Source: Ulota crispa
Taxonomy: Eukaryota; Streptophyta; Bryopsida; Orthotrichales; Orthotrichaceae
Reading direction: 5' to 3'
Assembly: GCA_963920765.1 (NCBI GenBank)
Contig: OY987249.1
Span: 16,402,483-16,466,482, forward strand
DNA length: 64,000 nt
The position numbers and the translations under genes are program-made. The notes under the pieces are model-generated. The model was given only the letters and a program-made list of their open reading frames with translations. It did no database searches and was not told the origin of the DNA. Shown piece by piece: positions 12,356 to 23,200 of this stretch. Position 1 is the stretch's first letter. Each line of letters opens with the position of its first letter.

Positions 12356-15300
12356 ATGAAGATTGATTACTACAAGGTGCTCGGGGTTGCAAGGGATGCA
12401 ACGGCGAACGAAATCAAGCAAGCGTTTCGAAGACTGGCGCTCGAGTGTCATCCTGATCGGCATGTGCAATCTTCGAATCAGTTTCGAGAATCTGCAGGAC
12501 GGAGGTTTCAGCAAGTCTCCGAGGCGTACGAAGTCTTGGGGAATAACTTGAGGAGGACTGCGTATAACAAAGGCACGCATTACGCCGGAACGCAGGCTGG
12601 TCCTACCAGCAGGTTTGTCACGTCTCATGCCTATTCTTCTTGTTTCTTTTTGAACGTATGGCAATTGTACTTGTTTTTGTTTGCACCTCAACTTGCTTAA
12701 CACATCTTTTTTTCGATGTTGTCAGTATGTTGTGATCTATTCATGCTTTCATGTCTCATGCCTTTTCTTCTTGTTTCTTTTTGAACGTATGGCAATTGTA
12801 CTTGTTTTTGTTTACACCTCAACTTGCTTGACACATCTTTATTTCGATGTTGTCAGTATGTTATGGTCTATTCAGTAGCTGGATTATAAGGTAACTGTGC
12901 TTAGATGTTACTCTTGAAGGACTAAGGATAGTTACTATACTTTCAATGGTCAAATTTTCATACAATCTTGTTACCAACTGAGGATTCAAAGATTTATTAG
13001 TAGATGACCTAAAATCGACACAAGTTGTTTTTTGAACGTATGGCAATTGTACCTGGGAGCGTTTGTTTCTGTTTGCACCTCAACATGTTTGACATATCCG
13101 TGTTTCGATCTTTTCAGTATGTTATGGTTTGTTCAGTAGCTGGATTATAAGGTAACTGTGCTTAGATGCTACACTTGAAGGACTAAGGATAGTTACTACA
13201 CTCAATGGTCAAATTCTCATACAATCTTGTTAACAACTGAGGGTTCAAAGATTTATTAGTAGATGACCTAAAACCGACACAAGTTGTTTTTTGAACGTAT
13301 GGCAATCGTACCTGGGAGCGTTTGTTTTTGCTTGCATTTCAGCCTGCTTGACACATCCGTGTTTCGATCTTTGTCAGTATGTTATGGTCTATTCAGTAGC
13401 TGGATTATAAGGTAACTGTGCTTAGACGTTACATTTGAAGTACTAAGGATAGTTACTTTACTCTCAATGGTCAAATTTTCATGCAATTTTGTTAACAATT
13501 GAGGATTCAAAGGCTTATTAGTAGACGACCTAAAACCGACACAAGTTCTTGTATTAGGGCAGTGTGCATTTTCAAACCAACATGTGCCTTACGTGCAAGA
13601 TTTTTGACTGTCGCTCTTAGGCACGTATTTCACTTAGGTCTCTCTATGTGGGAGTTAGTACCTTGAATGATGCTTTGTGTTACGTTGTTTAAATTCATAG
13701 AGTTAGCTAGTGTGTACTTTCCAAGGCCTGTTTTCTTACGACGATGACAATATGTACCTCTTGAATCTAGTTGTTTCTTTTTCTTTTTCTTTTTCGGGAG
13801 GTTTCTGATATACAATTGCATATGCAGATACGAAGGACCTCCGAGGCGTCGATATTACAGACGGAACAACCAAGGCTACACTACCTACGGAAGTGCACAA
13901 ACAAGGTCTTCATATGATCGAGGTACAACAGGACAGCGATGGAGATACGAATCCGAATATTCTGCTGGTGAGGAAAAGGAAAGGGTTATGAACAATATTT
14001 TTTTCGGGTACGTGTCGCTTCAGAGATCTAAGCTCACTATCGTTTATGAATCTGGATATACCATGTTTTTTGCTGTATGTTTCTCCATGAAGAGATTTCA
14101 GCTGAAGAGGTTCTGTTTGGTTGCTTGACCCACTTGGGAGAGGTTAACCCCTGACGGACAGACCATTCGTGGTTTTAAATAACCAATTGGGTTAATAATA
14201 TATAATTAAAATGGGGGTCAAAATTTTCAATCACCAGAATTATTGTAGAATATCACGTGTGTAAATAATATCATACAATAGAACAGGTCTGCATAAGACC
14301 TACTGAAAACTGGTAAAAAAATCAAATGAGGCCTGGTTAGGACTTGTTGGTTTCTAGGGTTTAGGATGCGAGCGATGGCACTAAGTCAATTGTACAGAAT
14401 TTCTGCCTTATTTAATTTACGCCATGCTGTTGAAAATGACCTTCAATAGAGCAGCAAGACTACTTTGGACTCAAACCTGTTGTGCAGGTTTGCTCTGCCG
14501 ATATTCTTGTTTGCAGATTACCTTGAAGCAGCTTTCTGGCCAAAATCCAATCACCGCTTGGTATGCACTCTTCATTTTCATTTTATGCAGAGCATTTTTG
14601 ATAGAGACCTAGTCAAAAAGATGCACTCCTCCCTCATATCTCTCCCACACCATCCATTCTTCACCAAATTTGAAACTAACTACATGTTTTGAGAATTGAG
14701 GAAGGCAGACAAAATGAGTTATGATTTGAGCTCTAGTAAGCAATGAGAAATGTTACTAAATTTTATTTGGAAAAAACATGTTCAAATCACATTCAAAAGT
14801 TTTCCAAAGTCGTTACAAGTCCACCACCAATCAATCCAACACCAAACTATTTTAATTAGCCAAGACGCTTGCGGAAGTTTTTGGCTCTGTCAAGCTCTAA
14901 AGAGCGTTCTATAGCCAAAAACAAAAAGAAGCATGGCATATTCATGACGAGTGGTAGGTGCAAAGTTTTGCGTGGCAGGCTTTGCACGTCAAATTTTAAT
15001 ACCATCTGTCCCCTTTTCTTAGCTTTCAAAAGCGTACTTAGTGTCAAACATGGTGAGGAATCAACTGTATGAGAATATACTTTGAATGAGGAGAGGATCC
15101 TTTCGGCTAGGTTACCTACATATTACCTCATTATCACTGTGTTTTTTTTCTGATTGTGGGCATTTCGTGTGAGTCCCTTGTGTGGACCTTTTCAGTGCTC
15201 CCTTACTCCATTTCATTCAGAATAAGTTAGAATTGTTTGTGAAGAATTTGCAATGAGTGTGGCTTCGAGCTTCCGAATCTAGCGTCGCTCCTACTCTCAT

Positions 15301-15895
15301 TGCAATATACTTGTGATTCCTGCCCAGAGCTATTTTTTGGTCTGGATTTTGCTGCTTACTCTCATGTTTGCCAAATTCTAATTTCAGAGTGGCAAGCATG
15401 GATTGTGACAATTTGTAGTGTCATAAGATGAAGACGAAGGTTAAACTTGGAAATTTGGAACTGAAGCAAACCTTGTCAATTCTTTTGCAGAATTCCCATG
15501 GGGAGCAAGAATCAAGGACATGTCCCGAGAATCGAGAGAAGGTGGAGTGCCAGAAAAAAGGGAAGAAAAAGCTTCTAAGTCGAGTGCCAATGCAGACCCC
15601 AGACACGGAAACAAGGTCAGCTGTTAGAGATATTCCTGATCAAGGATGTAAGTCATTGTTAGAGAATAGTAGCAGTGTTGGTTACATGTATGTAGTAGGC
15701 CAGGGATTTGGAAAGCTTCAGTCCGCCTCCAGTTTGGCACCTAAACTTCCTGAAGTAATTCCTCACAACTCTGGTCTCCAGCATTTGCGTTCCTTGTTGA
15801 GCATGGAGTACAGGCTAAGTGATCTGCCCCTTGAAGGTATTCATACCTGGCTTAGGCAAAGAACCGGATTTCCAGTTCATAGAGAGAGTGCTTAG
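12356..15895 (+). CDS. DnaJ/J-domain co-chaperone, 4 exons, about 304 aa
   Basis: Exons as read are 12356-12612, 13828-14007, 14488-14560 and 15491-15895. All join with GT-AG sites and matching phases into one frame of 304 codons plus stop. Residues 1-70 form a J domain (DYYKVLGVARDATANEIKQA) with the HPD triad at 32-34, the Hsp70-stimulating motif. A basic Arg/Tyr/Gly/Ser-rich middle follows. Exon 3 then encodes a hydrophobic segment (FALPIFLFADYLEAAFW, about 147-163) that could be a membrane or hydrophobic contact segment. The last exon is Ser/Lys-rich with no known domain. There is no Gly/Phe region and no zinc-finger domain, so it is a type III (DnaJ C) protein, similar in layout to plant dnaJ 72-like proteins. 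Intron 1 holds a tandem repeat array. The J domain is certain; the downstream exon joins are inferred from phase. Confidence 0.85.
12640..13550. repeat. Tandem repeat array inside intron 1 of the J-protein gene
   Basis: The phrase TTTTTGAACGTATGGCAAT starts at about 12647, 12778, 13030 and 13287. The last three copies are full units of about 255 bp, containing GTAGCTGGATTATAAGGTAA, a CTTAGA(T/C)G(T/C)TAC block and an ACCTAAAA(T/C)CGACACAAGT block. The first is a truncated unit of about 130 bp. Copies differ by scattered substitutions. Confidence 0.85.
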
Positions 15896-17293
15896 AAATG
15901 TACCCGTGTAGTTGTAAATGATACTAGCAGGTGTTGCTTAATTAGTTGTATTGTTTCAATCACATTGGTTGTATATTGCCATTCTTTTTTTAGCAAGGAT
16001 CTTCTCTTATCACATGCTTTGGAAGGCAAGCATGAGAATTACAAGAGTCTCCTCTCTCTCTTTTTTGTATGTTTTGTATGTTTTTTTTTCTTCTTAATTT
16101 AGATTTTTTGTGTTTTTGAATTATCACTGTTATTCGTGTTGGATTCAAACCCTTAAAAATGAATACTAAAATGTAAAATATGGTACTAGAATGTTAAATA
16201 TGGCTTCAGACTATAGGGGTTGCACTTGCTGCTGTAGTATCCTGATGTTTTGACACCTCGTTAGGATCAAATTATTGGCTTTACATTGAATTCTTGAGCA
16301 AATTTGGTTCATTTAGTTTATTGCATGCTTTATGTGGGTTATAAGTGTGTAAGAGCAACTGCAATGCACCTGGCAGCCCATCAGTAAGCTGTTTGAAAAA
16401 AAATTGCGCCCCAATGCAACCAATACGGGTCCCTAAAATTGTATTAATCGCAATTAAATAAACAGCGGTGTAGTCTCAGATCGTAAAGGATGAAGTATTT
16501 TTGATAAATAAATTGTTAAATACTTAAGAAAATTTAACTAAAATAGGATAGTTACCCCCTTTTTTATAGGAGAAAAGACAAATAAAAGGAAAAAAATTTA
16601 GAATTGTTTTTTTCTTTTATTTAAAGCTTATTTCATAAACTAATTTTTATATTTCCACGTTCTCAATATGCAAGCCCCAAGTCTGGTTTCAGAATGTGAA
16701 GGGCTTGCAAGTTGGCTTTGGTAGAAAAATCATTGTCATTAACCATTTTAAGCATGTCAATCAATTCAAACTTCCCGTTTGGATTGCCTTCTTTGCATTG
16801 GGATGATTTGTTTTTTGAAAGGCCCCTTGACCTTGTGGAATGGCCCTCCACATGCCAATACAAGGATTGTTTGCCGAGGTACCACTACAAATGCCCTAAA
16901 GGCATGCTCAATCCACCTTGCAAACATGCCTAGTGTACCAAGCCTAATTTATTAATAGCAAATAATTTATCACATAAGAATTATATAATTTGAAAGGCAT
17001 GAAAATTTTCATTTTGAAAACGCAAGAAAATTTTGGTTCATAAATTGCATGATTTAGATACATCACATCAAATATTAGGTAACTTCCAAAAAACTCTCCA
17101 AATCAAGTCTAAATAAGGAAATTTTAGTGAAGGAGATGGCAATAGTACAGACCCCTTCACTAAAATTTCCTTATTTAGGCTTGTATATCTTTCATTTATA
17201 AACCTTATTGTATAAAGTAAAAATCAATTACTATCCAAGGTTTGTCATGTTGGAAAAGAAAACTCAAGAACTTTAATCCCATGCTAGCTTGAT
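15896..17293. other. 3' flank of the J-protein gene and intergenic DNA
   Basis: The likely 3' UTR occupies the first 200 bp. A short hairpin lies at 17106-17182: arms AGTCTAAATAAGGAAATTTT and its inverse flank a 20-bp loop, consistent with a very small MITE. No gene is supported. Confidence 0.4.
17106..17182. mobile_element. Short hairpin (77 bp), probable minimal MITE
   Basis: Arms of about 28 bp (AAGTCTAAATAAGGAAATTT...) are near-perfect inverted copies around a small loop. Nothing is coded. Confidence 0.55.
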
Positions 17294-17330
17294 TTAACCC
17301 TTAAACATCCCAAGGGCATTGTAGATACGT
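17294..17330. mobile_element. Solitary TTAA-type element end
   Basis: TTAACCCTTAAACATCCCAA has the same form as the ends of the other TTAA elements (compare CCCTTAAATGCCCAAGG at the end of J). I could not find the partner end, so this is a partial or decayed copy. Confidence 0.35.
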
Positions 17331-18199
17331 GCCGTATGTTTGGCATTTGCTACCAAGAAGAAATTTAATTTGGGATCTCAAATAGCTCACTAAAACCGCA
17401 TTTATCTATATTCCAACTTTGTATTGTATTGGTTGCAAAAGGCCTTTGTGAAGTTCAAGGGCTTAAGAATGAATTTAATTGAGATTTCCGTATCCAAGGT
17501 ATCCAAGGTCCACACGACCATGGCAACAATTGGAAAAACCACAATCCCCCTTATAAATTGTTGGGAATAGAAAACACAACAAGGACACAGAAGATATATA
17601 ACCAAAGTATGCAAGGAGAAAGAAGTAACCAAATCCCTATTACAAGTAGATTTCCACACTATATACAAGGAAGAACAAAGATAGAAAGGAAAAGTCCTCT
17701 ACTATTGGTCCATGGGATCCTTTTACTAAAATAAACTCTAGTGAGCTCTAGTTAACTATGTGTAGAGTGTATTAGTATAATCCTTATCTTAACATAATGT
17801 AAACTTTACAATAAAGAGGCCATAACTTATTCTTGATCCATTGTTAGAAAAGAGAAAGATTGCAATCACATCATGATTGCTATTATAAATTTGAGCATGT
17901 GACAAGAAAGGACACTTCACTTCTTCAATAAAAACCAACTCCTACAATTTCTCTTGGTCGAACTGACTTGGGAATGCCACTTTCTTGTTCTTCTGAAACC
18001 CCGGTTGACATCTTAACTCCAATGTTCCATCTCTTAGATTATCAGTGCCGAAAACCCGGGGCTTGCCAAGCATATAATGCTACAAAAAAGTTGTGCAAAA
18101 TCTGCACAAAACAAGACCTGAGACCCGATAGAACCTGGTCTTTTTCTCGAAAATTCCTTCCACAAGGCTGGGGATTAGGTTTAATCTGCTGGACCCCTA
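17331..18199. other. Intergenic; nothing recognised
   Basis: Short ORFs of up to 97 codons occur (for example 17968-18261) without any recognisable domain. The DNA is AT-rich and I see no repeat structure. Confidence 0.3.
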
Positions 18200-19795
18200 G
18201 ACTGCCTTGGAGTACAGTTGGGTACAGTAAACTTACGAATTTTTTTGCAGTAAAATTTTAGCCAACATCAAGACCTTCTAAAGGCCATGACTTCTTCAAA
18301 AATTGTCTGTTTTTGAAACCAAAAATTGTTTTGGAATACTGCTAAAGGTTACATGATTATATTTTAAAAAAATCTGAAATTTTATAAATGATAAAAAAAA
18401 TTGGGCTACTTCCTATATAGTGTACTTCCACCTCTTGCCAAAATCACCGCTTGAATTTGATTGAACTATGCCACCACCAACGGCCGAGGAACAAGCAAGA
18501 AATGATACACATCATTCAAAGAGTATGGGATGAGGTATCCATGGAGCAACTAAAAACTCTTATTACAATTATGCCCAATCAATTCAAGGAGTGATTTTTG
18601 CAAGAGGTGGAAGTACTAGATGGTAGACACAATATAGGAAGTAGCCAAACTTTTTTTTACGATTTGTAAAATTTCAGTTTTTTTTTTAATATCAAATTAT
18701 GTAGTACTCTTGTGTGTGATTCCAATGCAATTTGCGGTTTCAAAATTGAACAATTTATGAGGAAGATATGGCTTCTTAACCCCTAAAGGAGTAAGCCATT
18801 TTTTCAGTGAAAATCACTCAAAACTGCCACTTTCGGAGGGGTTAGTAAGAAGGTAATTTTTTTTGAAAATTTGGGAAATCCAACCGTAGGATCTTGCCCT
18901 AGAGGTACTTGTGGGAAAAAAATCAGGTCATTCTGGATGGACACAAGTGAGATATTTACATCTAAAGTGAAAAGAAAAGTTCTTTTTCATGCTACCTCAA
19001 AATTTTAGAAGCCTTTGACCATTCTTCCATGAAAATAATTGCTCTACGGAACTTTGCACTTTATTTTTCCCATGTAGGAGATCAAGTTAGGTATGTGTGG
19101 GAGAATTTTCAAATCAATTGGAATTACACAACACATAGGAAAAATTAGTAAGTAAAAGAAGTAGAAAATGAGTCAAATCACTAAATTGTTAAGAATTTAA
19201 TTATCAAAATGAAAAATGCAAATCCCAACAGTCATAATGTTGTGATAAACAATCTACATCCTTTGGTTTTGTTTTTTTCCAAAGTAATAAAAATTGAGTA
19301 AAATAAAGAACTTCAAAGTTTATTTTAGAGTAGAGATTCCATAACTACCCGCAAACAAAACTCCTCATAACTTTCATGTCATTTATTGAAATTGAATGAT
19401 TCAAAGCTTCTCACCAATAAATAATTCCAAAGAACCAATTTCAAATTTTAATTTAAAAAAAATTAATTTTTAAAGAAGTTTTTGGGCTGCCTAGGCGGGT
19501 AATCCTCCCTTGTTTTTCAGATTTTCATGCATAACTTCTTCAATAATTGTTGGAATGAGGAAAAAATTAGATGCCCGCATAGATCTTTGAATTCCCCACC
19601 TTCAATAAAAGTTTCAGAAAATCACACAAAGTAGTTTATCCAAAGGTACATGCCCAAACTCCCACCTGTCCCTGAAGGGACAACAATCCTTTAGGGGTTA
19701 AAGTTGCTGAACTGTTGGCTGAAATTTCACTGCAAAAAAATTCGTAAGAAAATTCGTAAGATTACTGTACCCGACTGTACAGTGCCATACCGTAA
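18200..19795. mobile_element. Large foldback element W, interrupted by TTAA element D
   Basis: The left arm (about 18208-18450, starting GTACAGTTGGGTACAGTAAA) is repeated inverted at about 18590-18775 plus 19702-19790 (GTACAGTCGGGTACAGTAAT in reverse). The innermost hairpin is the clearest part, with CTACTTCCTATA...CCACCTCTTGC mirrored at 18600-18655. The right arm is split by element D. The left arm at the matching point (near 18280) is uninterrupted. Confidence 0.65.
18776..19701. mobile_element. TTAA-bounded (piggyBac-like) element D, 926 bp
   Basis: The ends are TTAACCCCTAAAGGA and TCCTTTAGGGGTTAA. Its interior matches E (29308-30245) in the same orientation along almost its whole length, for example the AGGATCTTGCC, TACTTGTGGGAAAAAAATCA and GAAGTTTTTGGGCTGCCTAG blocks. 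Subterminal sequence also resembles N and O. No transposase ORF is present, so it is a non-autonomous element. Confidence 0.8.
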
Positions 19796-20205
19796 GTCTC
19801 TTACAAATGCCAAGTGGCGAGAGTGGAACGACACTGTCGAAAACCACCGTGAACGAAGACTGAGTCCACATAATATTCACCCAGAGCCTTCGTTTTCTGA
19901 AATTTACAGTTCGGGACTTTTACGAACTCATATGACGGATTTTGAATTCAAGTCTGAAGAGCCCCTCTCAGAAAATTTGGAATCTCAAAGATGAACTCGA
20001 CGAAAAGGAAATGCAAGAAATCGATAAAATCCTCTTTCTGATAGAAGAGGATCTCCACCACAAGAATGGATCACTTTCAAGCCCAATCGGGTGTCTCGGG
20101 GTCTTGGAATACTAATCTCAAGACCTATTCATTGTAACGACAGATGAATAACAAAACAGGGAAAAATAGCTCTGGTGTCAAAAATGGGTTGAGCACGCAT
20201 CCAGC
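19796..20205. other. Downstream region of RH13; possible short ORF
   Basis: An ORF of 96 codons spans 19704-19994 (+) across the end of element W. It shows no domain and is probably not a gene. The rest is the 3' flank of the helicase gene. Confidence 0.3.
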
Positions 20206-23200
20206 TCATCGTCTCCGCCGCTTCGACTTGGAGCCTTTTTGGGACTTGGCAGTAGGAGGGGTGGGTTTTGACAGAGACGTGTTTAGAAGAGTAGATCTAC
20301 GCAGGGCATCCAACGGTTCCATTGCCTCTTGCCCAATCACAAGAAGCCTGCCTTTTGCAGAAATGTTGCTACTTACTGGACCGAGAGATGCCTTGCTACC
20401 TTTCTTGGCTGCTTTTGGGGTCAATTGTGGAGTCGTGTACTCCTTCAGTTGCCTTGCAAGCACCGGTGTGATTCCAGACTGCAAAATTCCAGTACATTGA
20501 ACTACGTCAACATAGTGCAAGTAATTGACCGCCCTCTCAAATTGCTTCGGAAGGTAAACAAAACATACTACAAACGTGCTTTGGGAAACTCACGATACCT
20601 GACTACTAACTTTCAGCATGGAATCTCTATTCTTAGCTTGGAGCTCATGGATGAAAGGCATCCGGATTCAAAATTGTATGACCATTGAGTTCAGTGATGC
20701 GAAGCAGGATGCATGAGTAGCCAAATTGATAGATAAGCAGGTCAAGTAAAGGACAGGTACCCCTGTCACGTATCGCCGAGAAAATGCCTTGGGCTCAAGT
20801 GGCTTTTTCAAAAGCAACTGCAGCTCCTGCAATACGGATCAAAGCATCAGACCACCACGGAAGAAACCCCAAGGTATAGAGGACCTTAAACCCTAAACCC
20901 TGAATCTCAACAAGGTACAAAACAGCCTTGGATATGCTACCAACTTAATAAATTCAAGAGAAACCAAGACGCAAGGAGACCGTTCACCTGTTGTAACGAC
21001 TCAACTCTCATGAGCTCTCGCTTCTCCACGGGAATCTTGACAGATGTCTCTTCGTCGTCGTCACTCTCTTCCAGATCCAGCTCTAGAGCCTCTGCGTTTC
21101 GTTTCTTCCACGATTGCTTTACTTTGTTCTGTCACGTTTAAGCACCGCACATCTTAGCTCTCGTCGCACCTAGAGAGATACCGGAATCTTCAGCAACAAA
21201 CATTCTGGAAGACGTCGTCAAACCAGGGAAAAAGACCTACTTTACCTGCTGATGTTTCCGCAAAACCTTGTCAACCTGGAATGCTAAACTAATGCGCTTC
21301 AAAATTGCCGGTACATACGTAACATCTATTGGAAAAGATGACAGTCCGTTTGCCTGCACTCAAATCACGCACACATAAACACTCAACCACTAACTTGTAT
21401 CAAGATAGTGTAAACTTGACATTGGCATCCAAAACCAACCTAATATAGACCTGACGTCCTTTTAGAATAACGTGAAACATTGTCAATCTAATGAGACAAG
21501 GTCTAGTATCTCAGATACGGGCCATGTAACACCCGTACAAAGTAACCCTCCTTGCAGGTATGGCCATAGCACAGAGCAAACCAGCACCATATAACTAATA
21601 TAAAAATTCGGGAAAAAATTGCACCCCCTCTAATCTGATATTTCATTCATTACAATATTTGTATCTTGTTTTTCTTGTGAGAGTTGCGGACATCCCCTCT
21701 CCTTGAAGGTTTGAAGGCCAAACTTCAGCGGTGCGAATAACCCACCTTATCAAGAGCGCGACACAGAGTTGTATACTTTGCACGATCTGAGGGAGAAATG
21801 ATGGCGATGCTGATTCCATCAGTATCTGCACGCGCAGTTCTCCCACTCCGGTGAACATACATCTGCACCGGAGACTCAGAACGAGGCAATAAGCAAATAA
21901 CCTTGCATTTATGGTAAACACGAAAACAAATAAATAATTAAACAGAAGCAGTTGGAGATTCCTGAACAAGTGGCCGCTTTGACTGCCTCGACAAGGAACA
22001 TGATGATGATCTCAAGAACGTTAAAATCTTGCTCAAGTGTTTCATTGTCTATAAAAAACTGAAATCTGCCATTGCGATCAGGCATGCACAGACCGCTCTA
22101 AGCAAGTGAATTACCTCAGCGGAATGGGGCAGTTGGTAATGAATCACAGTTCGAATACCAGTCACGTCTAGACCTCGAGCTGCCACGTCCGTCGCCACCA
22201 TCACGCAATCTTCACCGTCCTTGAATCGGTCCATTGCCTGATTGAATACCCCGAACTTCTCATCAGCAGTGCTTCTTCAATAAAAAAAACGTACCACGAA
22301 AGGAACTAGAGCGCGCCAACCACATGAGTAGCTAATTAGATAAACATTTGATATAAACCGTGAATCAGGAATTGCATCGATAAAACTTAAAATCTCCAAA
22401 ACTTCGTTTCTCAACAGCCCAACTCATAAAGCTATGTAAGGCCACGCCAGCACTAGCGGCTTCAGCTAAATGGAATTAGTTCAACTGAAAATAGTAACTC
22501 GTTTCCCACACTGCCAAAGTAGGGTATGTAAGGCGAACTGGTGTTAGTTCCTGCTAACTAGGTGGCGATGGAATTTCTTTCACTTCCGACAGTCAAGCAT
22601 ATTATTTGACAAGTACATAAACTATGCTCATACTAATAATGCGACATCTTAACCCGCCCGCACCAATCAAGTAAAACTAGTCCGCTAGCTCAAACTCCAG
22701 TTTCCGGTTAAGTGCCTTGTAAGTGTGGGCACAGAGGAGGTTGATAAACTTCCAGCTAGCTAGCTCATTGACACCATTTGGTTACTGCGGGTGAGACCTA
22801 AAAAACTGAAATCAAAGATAGATAGATGGGCAGGCACCTTCAGCCGCTGCTTTTGTTGCATCTGGGCATGCAACGGCCGAACGCTGACTTGCAAAAGGCG
22901 AAGAATTGCTGTCACCCTCCGAAGAGCTGCGATTGATGTGCAGAACACTAATGTTCGCCCGCACCCATGCACCTTCAGTATGTAATACAAATATGCATCC
23001 TTTTCTTCATCGCGACACCTGCGTAGGAGTAACGTCGTCAGACAAAAAGTAAAAAAGAACAGTAGTAGATGTTGATACATCACTTCACGAACTCAGTAAC
23101 AAACAAGAATTCTGGCCTTACTCTATCACGGACTCTTCAAGCTTCTTAGCAAGAATGTCTTTGGTAGTGAGGTCGACTATCGCTGCGTTGCTTCTCATGG

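Noticed and set aside
14144-14195. TTAACCCCTGACGG ... CCAATTGGGTTAA, a possible 50-bp TTAA element in a J-protein intron
   Set aside because: Only about 7 bp of the ends agree and there is no second copy or empty site; chance is likely in this AT-rich DNA.
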